Positions 17,359-25,208 of a stretch of DNA of 46,338 nucleotides are shown here, piece after piece (position 1 is the first letter of the stretch; every line of letters starts with the position of its first letter). Location: NCBI RefSeq assembly GCF_003989515.1, contig NZ_RBLU01000017.1:1-46338 (forward strand). The letters are read 5' to 3'. The stretch is from Curtobacterium sp. HSID17257 (lineage in GTDB: Bacteria > Actinomycetota > Actinomycetes > Actinomycetales > Microbacteriaceae). The translations under genes were made by a program, and so were the position numbers. Under the pieces are notes generated by a model that had not been told where the DNA came from, made no database searches, and saw only the letters and a program-made list of their open reading frames with translations.

Positions 17359-18101
17359 GCGGCGACTGGTCGTCGGCACCGGCCCGCGAGCCGGTCCACG
17401 TCGACGAGACCGCGCTCGGCCGGGAGGCCCGCCCCACGTCCGCCGCACCGGCAGCCGGTCGGCGGGACGGCCGGGTCCACGGCACGCCGGCACCCGAGTA
17501 CGGCGAGTACGCACCGGACGGCTGGGTCAACCCGGTCCTGGTCGAGCAGGAACGGCTCGAACGGCAACGCCGCGAGGCCGAGGAGCGCGACCGCGCAGCC
17601 GCGGGGACGCCGGCCGGCCGGGGTACAGCCGGGCAGGACCGTCCGACGGGCGCCCGCAGCAACCGTGGAGCCGCTCCGTCCCGGGGCCCGGCGACCGGGC
17701 GGGAACGGCCGACGGCGCTGTCGAGCCGCTTCGGCGCGTCGCAGTTCGACTTCGTGGTGAGCGTCGCCCTGCTCGCGTTCGGTCTGCTCTCGGTCGTGCA
17801 GGCGCTCGCCGTGAGTGACGTCGCCTCCGCCGTGCGCAGGGCGTTCGAACAGCAGGGCCTGCAGCTCTCCGACCCCGCGGCACTGTCGACCGCCGCGGTC
17901 GTCGGAGCCATCGCCAACGTCGTCGTGTTCGCCCTCGTCGCGTGGTGGTCCCTGCGTCGACTGGCTGCCCGACGGTGGACGTTCTGGGTCCCGCTGCTCG
18001 GCGGGGCCGTGGCGTCGCTGATCAGCCTGGTCGCGTTCGCCGTGGTGATGTTCCAGGACCCGGGCTTCGTGCAGGTGCTGATGCAGCAGTCGGGCGCCTG
18101 A
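17355..18101 (+). CDS. DUF6264 family membrane protein
   Basis: 248 residues. The N-terminal ~125 residues are disordered and rich in R, G, A and P, with [14 protein letters not shown] as the recognisable motif. Three or four hydrophobic helices follow (about residues 133-155, 180-202, 215-238). The GTG overlaps the ispH stop (GTGA), so it is co-translated with ispH. Proteins of this layout occur in Microbacteriaceae next to ispH and are of unknown function. The family assignment rests on the PEYGEYA motif and the membrane layout. Confidence 0.75.
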   Translation: MSGDWSSAPAREPVHVDETALGREARPTSAAPAAGRRDGRVHGTPAPEYGEYAPDGWVNPVLVEQERLERQRREAEERDRAAAGTPAGRGTAGQDRPTGARSNRGAAPSRGPATGRERPTALSSRFGASQFDFVVSVALLAFGLLSVVQALAVSDVASAVRRAFEQQGLQLSDPAALSTAAVVGAIANVVVFALVAWWSLRRLAARRWTFWVPLLGGAVASLISLVAFAVVMFQDPGFVQVLMQQSGA

Positions 18102-18115
18102 CCCGCAGGCGCCCG
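18091..18115. terminator. 10-bp hairpin overlapping the DUF6264 stop codon
   Basis: CGGGCGCCTG and CAGGCGCCCG pair around ACCCG. The left arm contains the last codons and part of the TGA. It lies between convergent genes, 10 bp before the M18 peptidase stop. Confidence 0.7.
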
Positions 18116-18125
18116 ACCGGGTCCG

Positions 18126-19385
18126 TCAGCCGGCCAGGAAGGCGGCGACCGCTCCGTGCAGTGCTGCGAGGTCGTCGACGTGCACGAGCTCGCGCACCGA
18201 GTGCATCGACAGCAGACCGACGCCGATGTCGATCGTCGGGATGCCCAGTCGTGTCGCCGCGATCGGGCCGATCGTCGAGCCGCCGGGGATCGTGTTCACG
18301 TTGACGAACGGCTGCCAGGACACCCCGGCGGCGTCGCACGCGGCAGCCCAGACCGCCTCGCCCTTCGCCTCGGTCATGTAGCGCTGGTTCGCACTGATCT
18401 TCAGGAGCGGCCCGCCTCCCGGACGCGGGCGGTTGGTCGGGTCGTGCTTCTCGGGCTGGTTCGGGTGCACGAGGTGCCCGGCGTCGCTCGACAGCAGCCA
18501 CGAGGCTCGGAACGCCCGAGCAGCCTCGGACCGGGTGGCCCCGAGTCCCTCCTGCACGCGGCCGAGGACGTCCTCGAGGAACGGTCCGCCGGCACCCGAC
18601 GGGGTCGACGAGCCGATCTCCTCGTGGTCGAACGCCGCGAACACCGGGACGTGGTCGCCGTCGGCCGGTGCGTCGACGATCCCGCGGAGCCCGGCGTGCA
18701 CGCTCGTCAGGTTGTCCATCCGGCCGGACGCCAGGAACTCCCGGTCGATGCCGATCCGTGCCGGGGCCTGCGTGTCCGCGAGGAAGAGGTCCCACGACAC
18801 CGCGTCGTCCCCGAGCCGTCCGCGCAGCCACGCGAGCACGTCGGTGCCGCCCGTGGTGCCGTCCGTGCCGACGACCGGCAGGGTGTGGCGCTGTCGGTCG
18901 ATCTCCTTGCCGTCGTTCACCCCGCGGTCGAGGTGGATCGCGAGGTTCGGGATCCGGGCCACCGCGTCGGTCGAGACGAGGCGGACCGAGCCGTCGGCGT
19001 CGACCACACGTCCGGCGATGCGGAGGTCGCGGTCGAACCAGGTCGACAGGAGCGCGCCGCCGTAGACCTCGACGTTGAGCTGCTCCCACCCGCCCACGCG
19101 CACGGCCGGGTTCGGCTTGATGCGGAAGCCGGGGGAGTCGGTGTGTGCACCGAGGATCCGGAAGGGGGTGGTGGGCGTCGCCGACTCCGGCAGACGCCAG
19201 GCGATGACCGCGCCGTCACGGACGACGACGTAGGCGCCCGCCTCGGTCGGCCAGGCGTCGAGCTCCGACAGCTCGCTGAACCCAGCTGCGACGAGCTGGT
19301 CCCGCGCGACCGCGGCCGCGTGGAACGCGGTGGGGGACTCGGTGACGTACTGGGCGAACGAGGAGGCGATGGCGTCGGTGGTCAC
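18126..19385 (-). CDS. M18 family aminopeptidase (aspartyl aminopeptidase type)
   Basis: 419 residues. A binuclear zinc aminopeptidase that removes N-terminal, often acidic, residues in the cytoplasm. Metal and catalytic residues are visible: H81 and D83 in GAHTDSPG, D224 in RMDNL, E255 and E256 in DHEEIGS, D301 in SSDAGH, and H395 in MHSVREL. Length and order match M18 (ApeB/LAP4) enzymes. The GTG at 19385 is the only start compatible with the full N-terminal helix. It lies downstream of fba on the same strand, with a hairpin in between that suggests separate transcripts. Confidence 0.93.
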   Translation of the reverse strand: MTTDAIASSFAQYVTESPTAFHAAAVARDQLVAAGFSELSELDAWPTEAGAYVVVRDGAVIAWRLPESATPTTPFRILGAHTDSPGFRIKPNPAVRVGGWEQLNVEVYGGALLSTWFDRDLRIAGRVVDADGSVRLVSTDAVARIPNLAIHLDRGVNDGKEIDRQRHTLPVVGTDGTTGGTDVLAWLRGRLGDDAVSWDLFLADTQAPARIGIDREFLASGRMDNLTSVHAGLRGIVDAPADGDHVPVFAAFDHEEIGSSTPSGAGGPFLEDVLGRVQEGLGATRSEAARAFRASWLLSSDAGHLVHPNQPEKHDPTNRPRPGGGPLLKISANQRYMTEAKGEAVWAAACDAAGVSWQPFVNVNTIPGGSTIGPIAATRLGIPTIDIGVGLLSMHSVRELVHVDDLAALHGAVAAFLAG

Positions 19386-19430
19386 CGGTCCATCGTGTCA
19401 CGGGCGGTGGAGGCGACCGGACGCGGAACG

Positions 19431-19453
19431 GGGCGCGTCCGTCGGACGCGCCC
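19431..19453. terminator. Perfect 10-bp hairpin downstream of fba
   Basis: GGGCGCGTCC and GGACGCGCCC pair around GTC. It sits 38 bp past the fba stop on the minus strand and upstream of the M18 gene. Confidence 0.7.
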
Positions 19454-19490
19454 AGCTCCTCCCGGCCGGTGACCCCGGGGTGCGGTCGGA

Positions 19491-20519
19491 TCAGCCCTTG
19501 CTGTTGCCGGCCGAGCCGAGGACCTTCGCGGCCTCGACGACGCGGGCCGCCATGGCGGTCTCGGCGACCTTGCCCCACGCGCGCGGGTCGTACTGCTTCT
19601 TGTTGCCGACCTCGCCGTCGATCTTCAGCACGCCCTCGTAGCCCCGGAACATCGAGTCGGCGATCGAGCGCGTGAACGCGTACTGCGTGTCCGTGTCGAT
19701 GTTCATCTTGATGACGCCGTTGCGGACCGCCTCGTGGATCTCGTCGTCGGTCGAGCCGGAGCCGCCGTGGAACACGAGGTCGAGCGGGTTCTCGCCGGTG
19801 CCGTGCTTCTGCGCCACCGAGGCCTGGATCTCGCCGAGGAGCTCCGGGCGCAGCTTCACGTTGCCCGGCTTGTAGACGCCGTGCACGTTGCCGAACGTGA
19901 GGGCGGCGATCCAGCGGCCCCGATCGCCCAGCCCGAGCGCATCGACGACCTTCTCGACGTCGTTCGGGGTCGTGTACAGCGCGTCGTTGGTGCCCTCGTG
20001 CTGGACGCCGTCCTCTTCGCCGCCGACGACGCCGATCTCGACCTCGAGGATCGCGTTGATGTTGCGCGTCTTCTCGATCATCGTCCGGGCGATCTCGATG
20101 TTCTCGTCGAGCGGCACGGCCGAGCCGTCCCACATGTGCGACTGGAAGATCGGGTTGCGGCCCTGACGGACCTCCTCCTCGCTCGCGGCGATGAGGGGCA
20201 TGACGAAGCCGTCGAGGGCGTCCTTCGGGCAGTGGTCGGTGTGCAGCGCGACGGTGACGTCGTAGTTCTTCGCGACCTCGTGCGCGAAGCGCGCCATCGC
20301 GAGGGCGCCGGCGGCACGGTTCTTCACCGTGTGCCCGGCGAAGTAGTCGGCACCACCGGTGGTGACCTGGAGGATGCCGTCCGAGCCCGCCTCCTGCAGG
20401 CCCTGGAGGACCGCGTTGATCGTCTGGGAGGAGGACACGTTCACCGCGGGGTAGGCGAACTTGCCGGCCTTCGCTCGTTCGAGCATCTCGGCGTACTGTT
20501 CCGGCGTTGCGATGGGCAC
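19491..20519 (-). CDS. fba: Class II fructose-bisphosphate aldolase
   Basis: 342 residues. Zinc-dependent cleavage or condensation of fructose 1,6-bisphosphate with DHAP and glyceraldehyde 3-phosphate. Zinc and catalytic residues are H93 and D95-H96 in ALHTDHC, the acidic cluster EIGVVGGEED (161-170), H213 in FGNVHG and H251 in HGGSGS. The GTG at 20519 has AAGGAGA 6 nt upstream. TAGGCT on the minus strand (20552-20557) is a plausible -10 box. It is divergent from glpX, so two gluconeogenic enzymes share one 156-bp intergenic region. Confidence 0.96.
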   Translation of the reverse strand: MPIATPEQYAEMLERAKAGKFAYPAVNVSSSQTINAVLQGLQEAGSDGILQVTTGGADYFAGHTVKNRAAGALAMARFAHEVAKNYDVTVALHTDHCPKDALDGFVMPLIAASEEEVRQGRNPIFQSHMWDGSAVPLDENIEIARTMIEKTRNINAILEVEIGVVGGEEDGVQHEGTNDALYTTPNDVEKVVDALGLGDRGRWIAALTFGNVHGVYKPGNVKLRPELLGEIQASVAQKHGTGENPLDLVFHGGSGSTDDEIHEAVRNGVIKMNIDTDTQYAFTRSIADSMFRGYEGVLKIDGEVGNKKQYDPRAWGKVAETAMAARVVEAAKVLGSAGNSKG

Positions 20520-20551
20520 TGCGATCTCCTTCGACTGGTGGTTCCCCGCCG

Positions 20552-20557
20552 AGCCTA
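20552..20557 (-). promoter_or_regulatory. -10 box TAGGCT of fba
   Basis: TAGGCT on the minus strand lies 32 bp before the GTG start. The sequence CTGGAGGCGCGGTG (20568-20581), shared with the rmuC upstream region, covers the spacer and -35 area. Confidence 0.4.
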
Positions 20558-20663
20558 GTCAGCGGCACTGGAGGCGCGGTGGTCGTTACGCCGGTACCTT
20601 CCGGTCGTCGTGCACATGCGTTCACGACGCCCGCTGCTGCGGCCCCGGCTGGTCGCCGGTCGG

Positions 20664-20669
20664 TAGGCT
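20664..20669 (+). promoter_or_regulatory. -10 box TAGGCT of glpX
   Basis: TAGGCT ends 6 bp before the GTG at 20676, with no ribosome binding site. The transcript is probably leaderless. Confidence 0.5.
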
Positions 20670-20675
20670 CTGGTC

Positions 20676-21665
20676 GTGACTCCCACGACTGAGACCGGCT
20701 CCCTGTTCCTCCAGCCCGACCGCAACCTGGCGCTCGAGCTCGTGCGTGCGACGGAGGCCGCCGCCATCCGTGCGCAGCCGTGGGTCGGCCGGGGGGAGAA
20801 GAACCTCGCGGACGGTGCGGCCGTCGACGCGATGCGGAAGTTCCTCGGCACGGTGAACTTCGACGGCGTGGTCGTCATCGGCGAGGGCGAGAAGGACGAC
20901 GCCCCGATGCTCTTCAACGGCGAGCACGTCGGCAACGGCCACGGCCCGGCCTGCGACATCGCGGTCGACCCGATCGACGGCACCTCGCTCACCGCCGCCG
21001 GCCGGCAGAACGCCATCTCCGTGATGGCCGTGTCGGACCGCGGGTCGATGTACGACCCGTCGGCCGTGTTCTACATGGACAAGATCGCCGCGGGTCCCGA
21101 GGGTCGTGGGATCCTCGACCTCGAGAAGCCGATCGGTGAGAACATCCGCGCGCTCGCGAAGGCGAAGCACAAGGACATCGAGGACATGCAGATCGCCGTC
21201 CTCGACCGCCCGCGCCACGACGAGCTCATCCGCGCGATCCGCGCCACGGGTGCCGGCACCCGGCTGCTGCTCGACGGCGACGTCGCCGGCGGCATCTCGG
21301 CTGCGCTGCCCGGCTCGAAGATCGACATGTGCGTCGGTGTCGGCGGTACCCCGGAGGGCATCATCACCGCGTGCGCGATCAAGGCGCTCGGTGGTGTGAT
21401 CCTCGGCAAGCTCCAGCCGAAGGACGACGAGGAGCGCCAGAAGGCCCTCGACGCCGGGCACGACCTGGACAAGGTCCTCGACCAGGACGACCTGGTGACG
21501 GGCGACAACACGTTCTTCGTCGCGACGGGTGTCACCGACGGTGTGCTCGTGGACGGCGTCCGTCGTTCGCGTGGTGTCATCCACACGGACTCGCTCGTGC
21601 TGCGCTCGCGCTCGAACACGATCCGCCGCATCCAGGCCGACCACCGCGCCGAGAAGTGGTTCTGA
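20676..21665 (+). CDS. glpX: Class II fructose-1,6-bisphosphatase (GlpX)
   Basis: 329 residues. Hydrolyses fructose 1,6-bisphosphate to fructose 6-phosphate, the committed gluconeogenic step and the main FBPase of actinobacteria. Metal-site motifs are [11 protein letters not shown] (69-79) and [10 protein letters not shown] (98-107). [12 protein letters not shown] completes the GlpX signature. Leaderless start, divergent from fba. It would supply hexose phosphate when the cell grows on inositol, whose pathway ends in triose phosphate and acetyl-CoA. Confidence 0.96.
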   Translation: MTPTTETGSLFLQPDRNLALELVRATEAAAIRAQPWVGRGEKNLADGAAVDAMRKFLGTVNFDGVVVIGEGEKDDAPMLFNGEHVGNGHGPACDIAVDPIDGTSLTAAGRQNAISVMAVSDRGSMYDPSAVFYMDKIAAGPEGRGILDLEKPIGENIRALAKAKHKDIEDMQIAVLDRPRHDELIRAIRATGAGTRLLLDGDVAGGISAALPGSKIDMCVGVGGTPEGIITACAIKALGGVILGKLQPKDDEERQKALDAGHDLDKVLDQDDLVTGDNTFFVATGVTDGVLVDGVRRSRGVIHTDSLVLRSRSNTIRRIQADHRAEKWF

Positions 21666-21706
21666 TCCGCCCGGTGCGCTGACCTCCTCCGGGACGCCTG
21701 ACCGCT

Positions 21707-21768
21707 CGCACAACGAGAAGCACCCCGCACCACGGGATCACGTGGTTCGGGGTGCTTCTCGTTGTGCG
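21707..21768. terminator. 28-bp hairpin, family B
   Basis: CGCACAACGAGAAGCACCCC begins a 28-bp inverted repeat with a single mismatch around the loop GGATCA (21735-21740). It lies between convergent glpX and rmuC. The outer arm CGCACAACGA matches the hairpin at 4577. Confidence 0.85.
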
Positions 21769-21794
21769 GGGGCGGCTCGCGCGGGCGGCCGCGC

Positions 21795-23057
21795 TCAGTC
21801 CTCGTCGAGGGCGCCGACGAGCTCGGGCGCCGTGAGCAACCGCGGTTCGTCGTCGATCGTCGCCGGGTCGGCGAGCACCTTGGACTCGTCGAGCAGCGAC
21901 AGACGCCGGGCGCTCGGCAGCACCTGACGCTCGAGCGACCCCACGAAGCGGTTGTAGTCGACGACGGACCCCCGGATCGCGCGGCCGAGCTTGTCGACGT
22001 GCCCGCCCAGGGTCGCGAGCCGTCCGTACAGCTCGCGCGACACCCGGAAGAGCTCCCGGGCCTCGGCGGTCACGACGTCCTGCTGCCACGAGAACGCCAC
22101 CGTCTTGAGCACCGACCAGAGCGTGACCGGTGACGCCAGCGCGATCCGCTTGCGGAAGGCGTGGTCGAGCAGCCCGGGGTCGGCGGCGAGCGCGCTCGAG
22201 ATCAGCGACTCGGACGGGATGAACGCGATCGTCAGCTCGGGCGACGCGTCGTAGCCCGTCCAGTACTCCCGGGCGGCCAGGGCGTCCACGTGCGCCCGCA
22301 GTGCCTTGACGTGCTGCGCCACGAGCTGGTCGCGCCGAGCGCCTTCGGCCCCGGTCGCGCTCGCCGGGATCTCCGCTGCCTGCAGGTACGCGCTGAAGGG
22401 GACCTTCGCGTCGACGGCGATCGTCTTGCCCCCGGGCAGGTGCACGACCATGTCCGGTCGGGCGGTGCCCGCGGCGGTCGTGACCTCGGACTGCACGTCG
22501 AAGTCGACCCGTTCGAGCAGCCCGGCGGCCTCGACCACGTTCCGCAGCTGCGTCTCGCCCCAGACGCCGCGGGTGCTGTTCGACGACAGGGCGCTCGCGA
22601 GCGTGTCCGCCGTGGCGCGGAGCCGTTCCTCGGACTCGGCGGCAGACCGCAGCTGGGCGGACAGGGCGCCGTACTGCTCGGACCGCGACTGCTCGAGCTC
22701 GGCGATCTTCGCCCGCATCTGGTCCAGCGTCTGCGCGACGGGGCTGAGCGCCGACAGCACCTTCGACTCGCCCTGGTTCCGTGCCGCGTCGGCGCCGTGC
22801 ATGCGCTGCACGAGGTGCTCGAGCTCGGCCGCTCGGCGCTCGAGGGAGTCGACCTGGCGGCGGTACTGCGCGTCCTGCGCGTCGAGGCGTTCCTCGGCGT
22901 CGGCGCGTACCGAGTCGAGCTGCGCACGCAGCACGTCGGCCGTCGCGCGGGCCGCGGCGGCGTCGACGCCGGCGCGCGAGCGGGCGAGCGACCACGCGAC
23001 GACGGCACCGACGGCGGCACCGAGGACGAGGCCGATGACCAGGGCGAGGATCTGCAT
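21795..23057 (-). CDS. rmuC: DNA recombination protein RmuC
   Basis: 420 residues. An N-terminal transmembrane helix (about 3-23) is followed by a long coiled coil (about 30-165). The RmuC core then carries GVWGETQLRNVVEAAGL and RPDMVVHLPGGKTIAVDAK, which belong to a restriction-endonuclease-like fold. RmuC limits inversions at inverted repeats and has been tied to defence against foreign DNA in E. coli; its exact reaction is unsettled. The ATG at 23057 (MQILALVIG) is placed just before the membrane helix. It is divergent from iolC. Confidence 0.93.
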   Translation of the reverse strand: MQILALVIGLVLGAAVGAVVAWSLARSRAGVDAAAARATADVLRAQLDSVRADAEERLDAQDAQYRRQVDSLERRAAELEHLVQRMHGADAARNQGESKVLSALSPVAQTLDQMRAKIAELEQSRSEQYGALSAQLRSAAESEERLRATADTLASALSSNSTRGVWGETQLRNVVEAAGLLERVDFDVQSEVTTAAGTARPDMVVHLPGGKTIAVDAKVPFSAYLQAAEIPASATGAEGARRDQLVAQHVKALRAHVDALAAREYWTGYDASPELTIAFIPSESLISSALAADPGLLDHAFRKRIALASPVTLWSVLKTVAFSWQQDVVTAEARELFRVSRELYGRLATLGGHVDKLGRAIRGSVVDYNRFVGSLERQVLPSARRLSLLDESKVLADPATIDDEPRLLTAPELVGALDED

Positions 23058-23134
23058 GACGCAACCGTGGCAGTGCCCACCGACACCGCGCCTCCAGGCC
23101 GGATGCACGCCTGTCGCAGGAACGGGCGCATCCA

Positions 23135-23167
23135 TGTACTGACATTAGGGCAAAGTCCGTGTACAGT
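23135..23167 (+). promoter_or_regulatory. iol operon promoter with candidate IolR-type operator
   Basis: CTGACA (23139-23144) and TACAGT (23162-23167) are separated by exactly 17 bp and form the best -35/-10 pair in the window. The 10-bp core GGGCAAAGTC (23148-23157) lies inside the spacer. TGTACTGACA (23135-23144) overlaps the -35. Similar cores occur upstream of the tautomerase and GntR genes. A repressor bound here would block RNA polymerase directly. Confidence 0.65.
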
Positions 23168-23212
23168 CGTGATCGTCCGCCGATGAAGCCGCACGGAAGG
23201 TCCTCGCGTCGC

Positions 23213-24226
23213 ATGACCAACGAAGCCCCCCACGTCCACGACGTGATCACGATGGGACGCGTCAGCGTCGACGTCTACCCGCAGCAGACCGGACCGCTCG
23301 AGGACGTCACGACCTTCTCGAAGTCCGTCGGTGGCAGCGCGACCAACGTCGCCATCGCCGCCGCTCGGCACGGCGCCGACGCGGCGGTCGTCACCCGCAC
23401 CGGCGACGACCCCTTCGGTCGGTACATCGCCCGCACGCTGCCGGAGTTCGGCGTCGCGAACGACTTCGTCGAGACCGTCGAGGGCTTGAACACCCCCGTC
23501 GCCTTCTGCGAGATCTTCCCGCCGGACGACTTCCCGCTGTACTTCTACCGGGCGCCCAAGGCCCCGGACCTGATGATCACGACGAAGTCCCTGCCGCTCC
23601 ACGCCATCGAACGGACCCGGGTGTTCTGGACGACCGTGACGGGACTCAGCGAGGAGCCGAGCCGCAGCGCGCACCACGCGGCCTACGCGGCACGGAGCGC
23701 GGCACTGCAGGCGCAGGGCACCACCGGGCTCCACACCGTGCTCGACCTCGACTACCGGGCGGTGTTCTGGTCGACCCCGGCCGCCGCGACCCGTGAGGTC
23801 GGCGTCGCCCTCGAGCACGCCACCGTCGCCGTCGGCAACCGCGAGGAGTGCGAGGTCGCCGTGGGGGAGACCGACCCCGTGCGCGCCGCCGACGCGCTGC
23901 TCGAGCGCGGCGTCGAGGTCGCGATCGTGAAGCAGGGGCCGAAGGGTGTGCTGGCGAAGACCCGAGACGAGACCGTCGAGTACCGGCCGCACACCATCGA
24001 CGTCGTCAACGGGCTCGGTTCCGGCGACGGGTTCGGCGGCGCACTCGTGCACGGCCTGCTGCAGGGCTGGAGCCTCGACCGCACCCTCGCGTTCGCGAAC
24101 GCGGCCGGCGCCATCGTCGCCACCCGCTTCGAGTGCTCGACCGCGATGCCGACGAGCGACGAGATCGAGGAGTTCCTGCGCACGAACCCGGCGCAGGCGA
24201 CCACGAAGGAGGGCATCGATGCCTGA
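23213..24226 (+). CDS. iolC: 5-dehydro-2-deoxygluconokinase
   Basis: 337 residues, PfkB/ribokinase fold. Phosphorylates 2-deoxy-5-keto-D-gluconate at C6 in myo-inositol catabolism. MGRVSVDVYPQQ and GGSATNVAIAAARHG are the N-terminal substrate motifs. NGLGSGDGFGGA holds the catalytic base D272, with GSGD in place of the usual GAGD. The ATG at 23213 has GGAAGG 12 nt upstream, a slightly long gap; an ATG at 23183 is an alternative. It is the first gene of the inositol operon and overlaps the next gene by 8 nt. Confidence 0.92.
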   Translation: MTNEAPHVHDVITMGRVSVDVYPQQTGPLEDVTTFSKSVGGSATNVAIAAARHGADAAVVTRTGDDPFGRYIARTLPEFGVANDFVETVEGLNTPVAFCEIFPPDDFPLYFYRAPKAPDLMITTKSLPLHAIERTRVFWTTVTGLSEEPSRSAHHAAYAARSAALQAQGTTGLHTVLDLDYRAVFWSTPAAATREVGVALEHATVAVGNREECEVAVGETDPVRAADALLERGVEVAIVKQGPKGVLAKTRDETVEYRPHTIDVVNGLGSGDGFGGALVHGLLQGWSLDRTLAFANAAGAIVATRFECSTAMPTSDEIEEFLRTNPAQATTKEGIDA

Positions 24227-25208
24227 GATCAGCCCCGCCGACTTCGCCCGGCTGCGCGACCTGCGCGCCGGGTCCCCGGAACGGGTCGCGGAGGTCCTGC
24301 GGACCCGCACCCGTCGTCCGCTGCTCGCCGACGACGGCAAGCTCTTCATCGTCGCAGCCGACCACCCCGCCCGTGGTGCGCTCGCCGTCCGCGACGACGC
24401 GTCGGCGATGGCCGACCGCTACGACCTGCTCGAACGTCTCGTCGTGGCACTCGGCCGACCGGGCGTCGACGGGGTCCTCGGCACTCCGGACGTCCTCGAA
24501 GACCTGGCCCTCCTGGGGGCGCTGGACGGCAAGGTCGTCGTCGGCTCGATGAACCGCGGCGGCCTGCGCGGCGCCTCGTTCGAGCTCGACGACCGCTACA
24601 CCGCGTACTCGGCACGGGCCATCAAGGACGCCGGGCTCGACTTCGCGAAGCTGCTCGTCCGCGTCGCGCTCGACGACGCCGGCACCGCCCCGACGCTCGA
24701 GGCGACGGCGCGGGCGGTCAGCGAAGCCGTCGCGCTGCAGCTGCCGATCATGCTCGAGCCGTTCATGTCCTCGTGGCGCGACGGTCGCGTCGTCAACGAC
24801 CTGAGCGCCGACGCCGTGATCACCTCGATGGCGATCGCAGCCGGGCTGGGGGAGTCGAGCGCCTACAGCTGGTTGAAGATCCCGGTCGTCGACGACATGG
24901 CCCGCGTCATGGCCGCGACCACCCTGCCGACGCTGCTGCTCGGCGGCGACCCGTCGGGCAGCCCCGACGAGACCTACGCCACGTGGGCCGACGCGCTCGC
25001 CCTGCCGGGCGTCCGCGGACTCGTCGTCGGCCGGACCCTGCTCTACCCGCAGGACGGTGACGTCGCCACCGCGGTCGACGTCGCGTCCTCACTCGTCCAC
25101 AGCCGGGAGGCACGGAACGAGTTCTCCACACCGGCTCGCGGTCACGCCGACTCGCCTGCCTCGTCCACCACCCTGGACACGTCCGTCCCGGAAGGAAGCC
25201 ACGCATGA
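24219..25208 (+). CDS. Cgl0159-family (beta/alpha)8 aldolase, probable IolJ replacement
   Basis: 329 residues. Resembles the Cgl0159 family found in corynebacterial inositol clusters and not the class II aldolase IolJ of Bacillus. LFIVAADHPARGAL is the conserved N-terminal strand. K in DFAKLLVR or in SWLKIPVV is a candidate Schiff-base lysine; the latter sits at a barrel-strand position. LLLGGDP and VRGLVVGRTLLYP resemble phosphate-binding loops. By position it should cleave 2-deoxy-5-keto-gluconate 6-phosphate to DHAP and malonate semialdehyde. This is inference from context. It is preceded by GAAGGAGGG inside iolC and overlaps iolA by 4 nt. Confidence 0.8.
   Translation: MPEISPADFARLRDLRAGSPERVAEVLRTRTRRPLLADDGKLFIVAADHPARGALAVRDDASAMADRYDLLERLVVALGRPGVDGVLGTPDVLEDLALLGALDGKVVVGSMNRGGLRGASFELDDRYTAYSARAIKDAGLDFAKLLVRVALDDAGTAPTLEATARAVSEAVALQLPIMLEPFMSSWRDGRVVNDLSADAVITSMAIAAGLGESSAYSWLKIPVVDDMARVMAATTLPTLLLGGDPSGSPDETYATWADALALPGVRGLVVGRTLLYPQDGDVATAVDVASSLVHSREARNEFSTPARGHADSPASSTTLDTSVPEGSHA

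Noticed and set aside
23183..23212. Upstream ATG start for iolC
   Set aside because: No ribosome binding site, and it would place GGAAGG inside the coding sequence.
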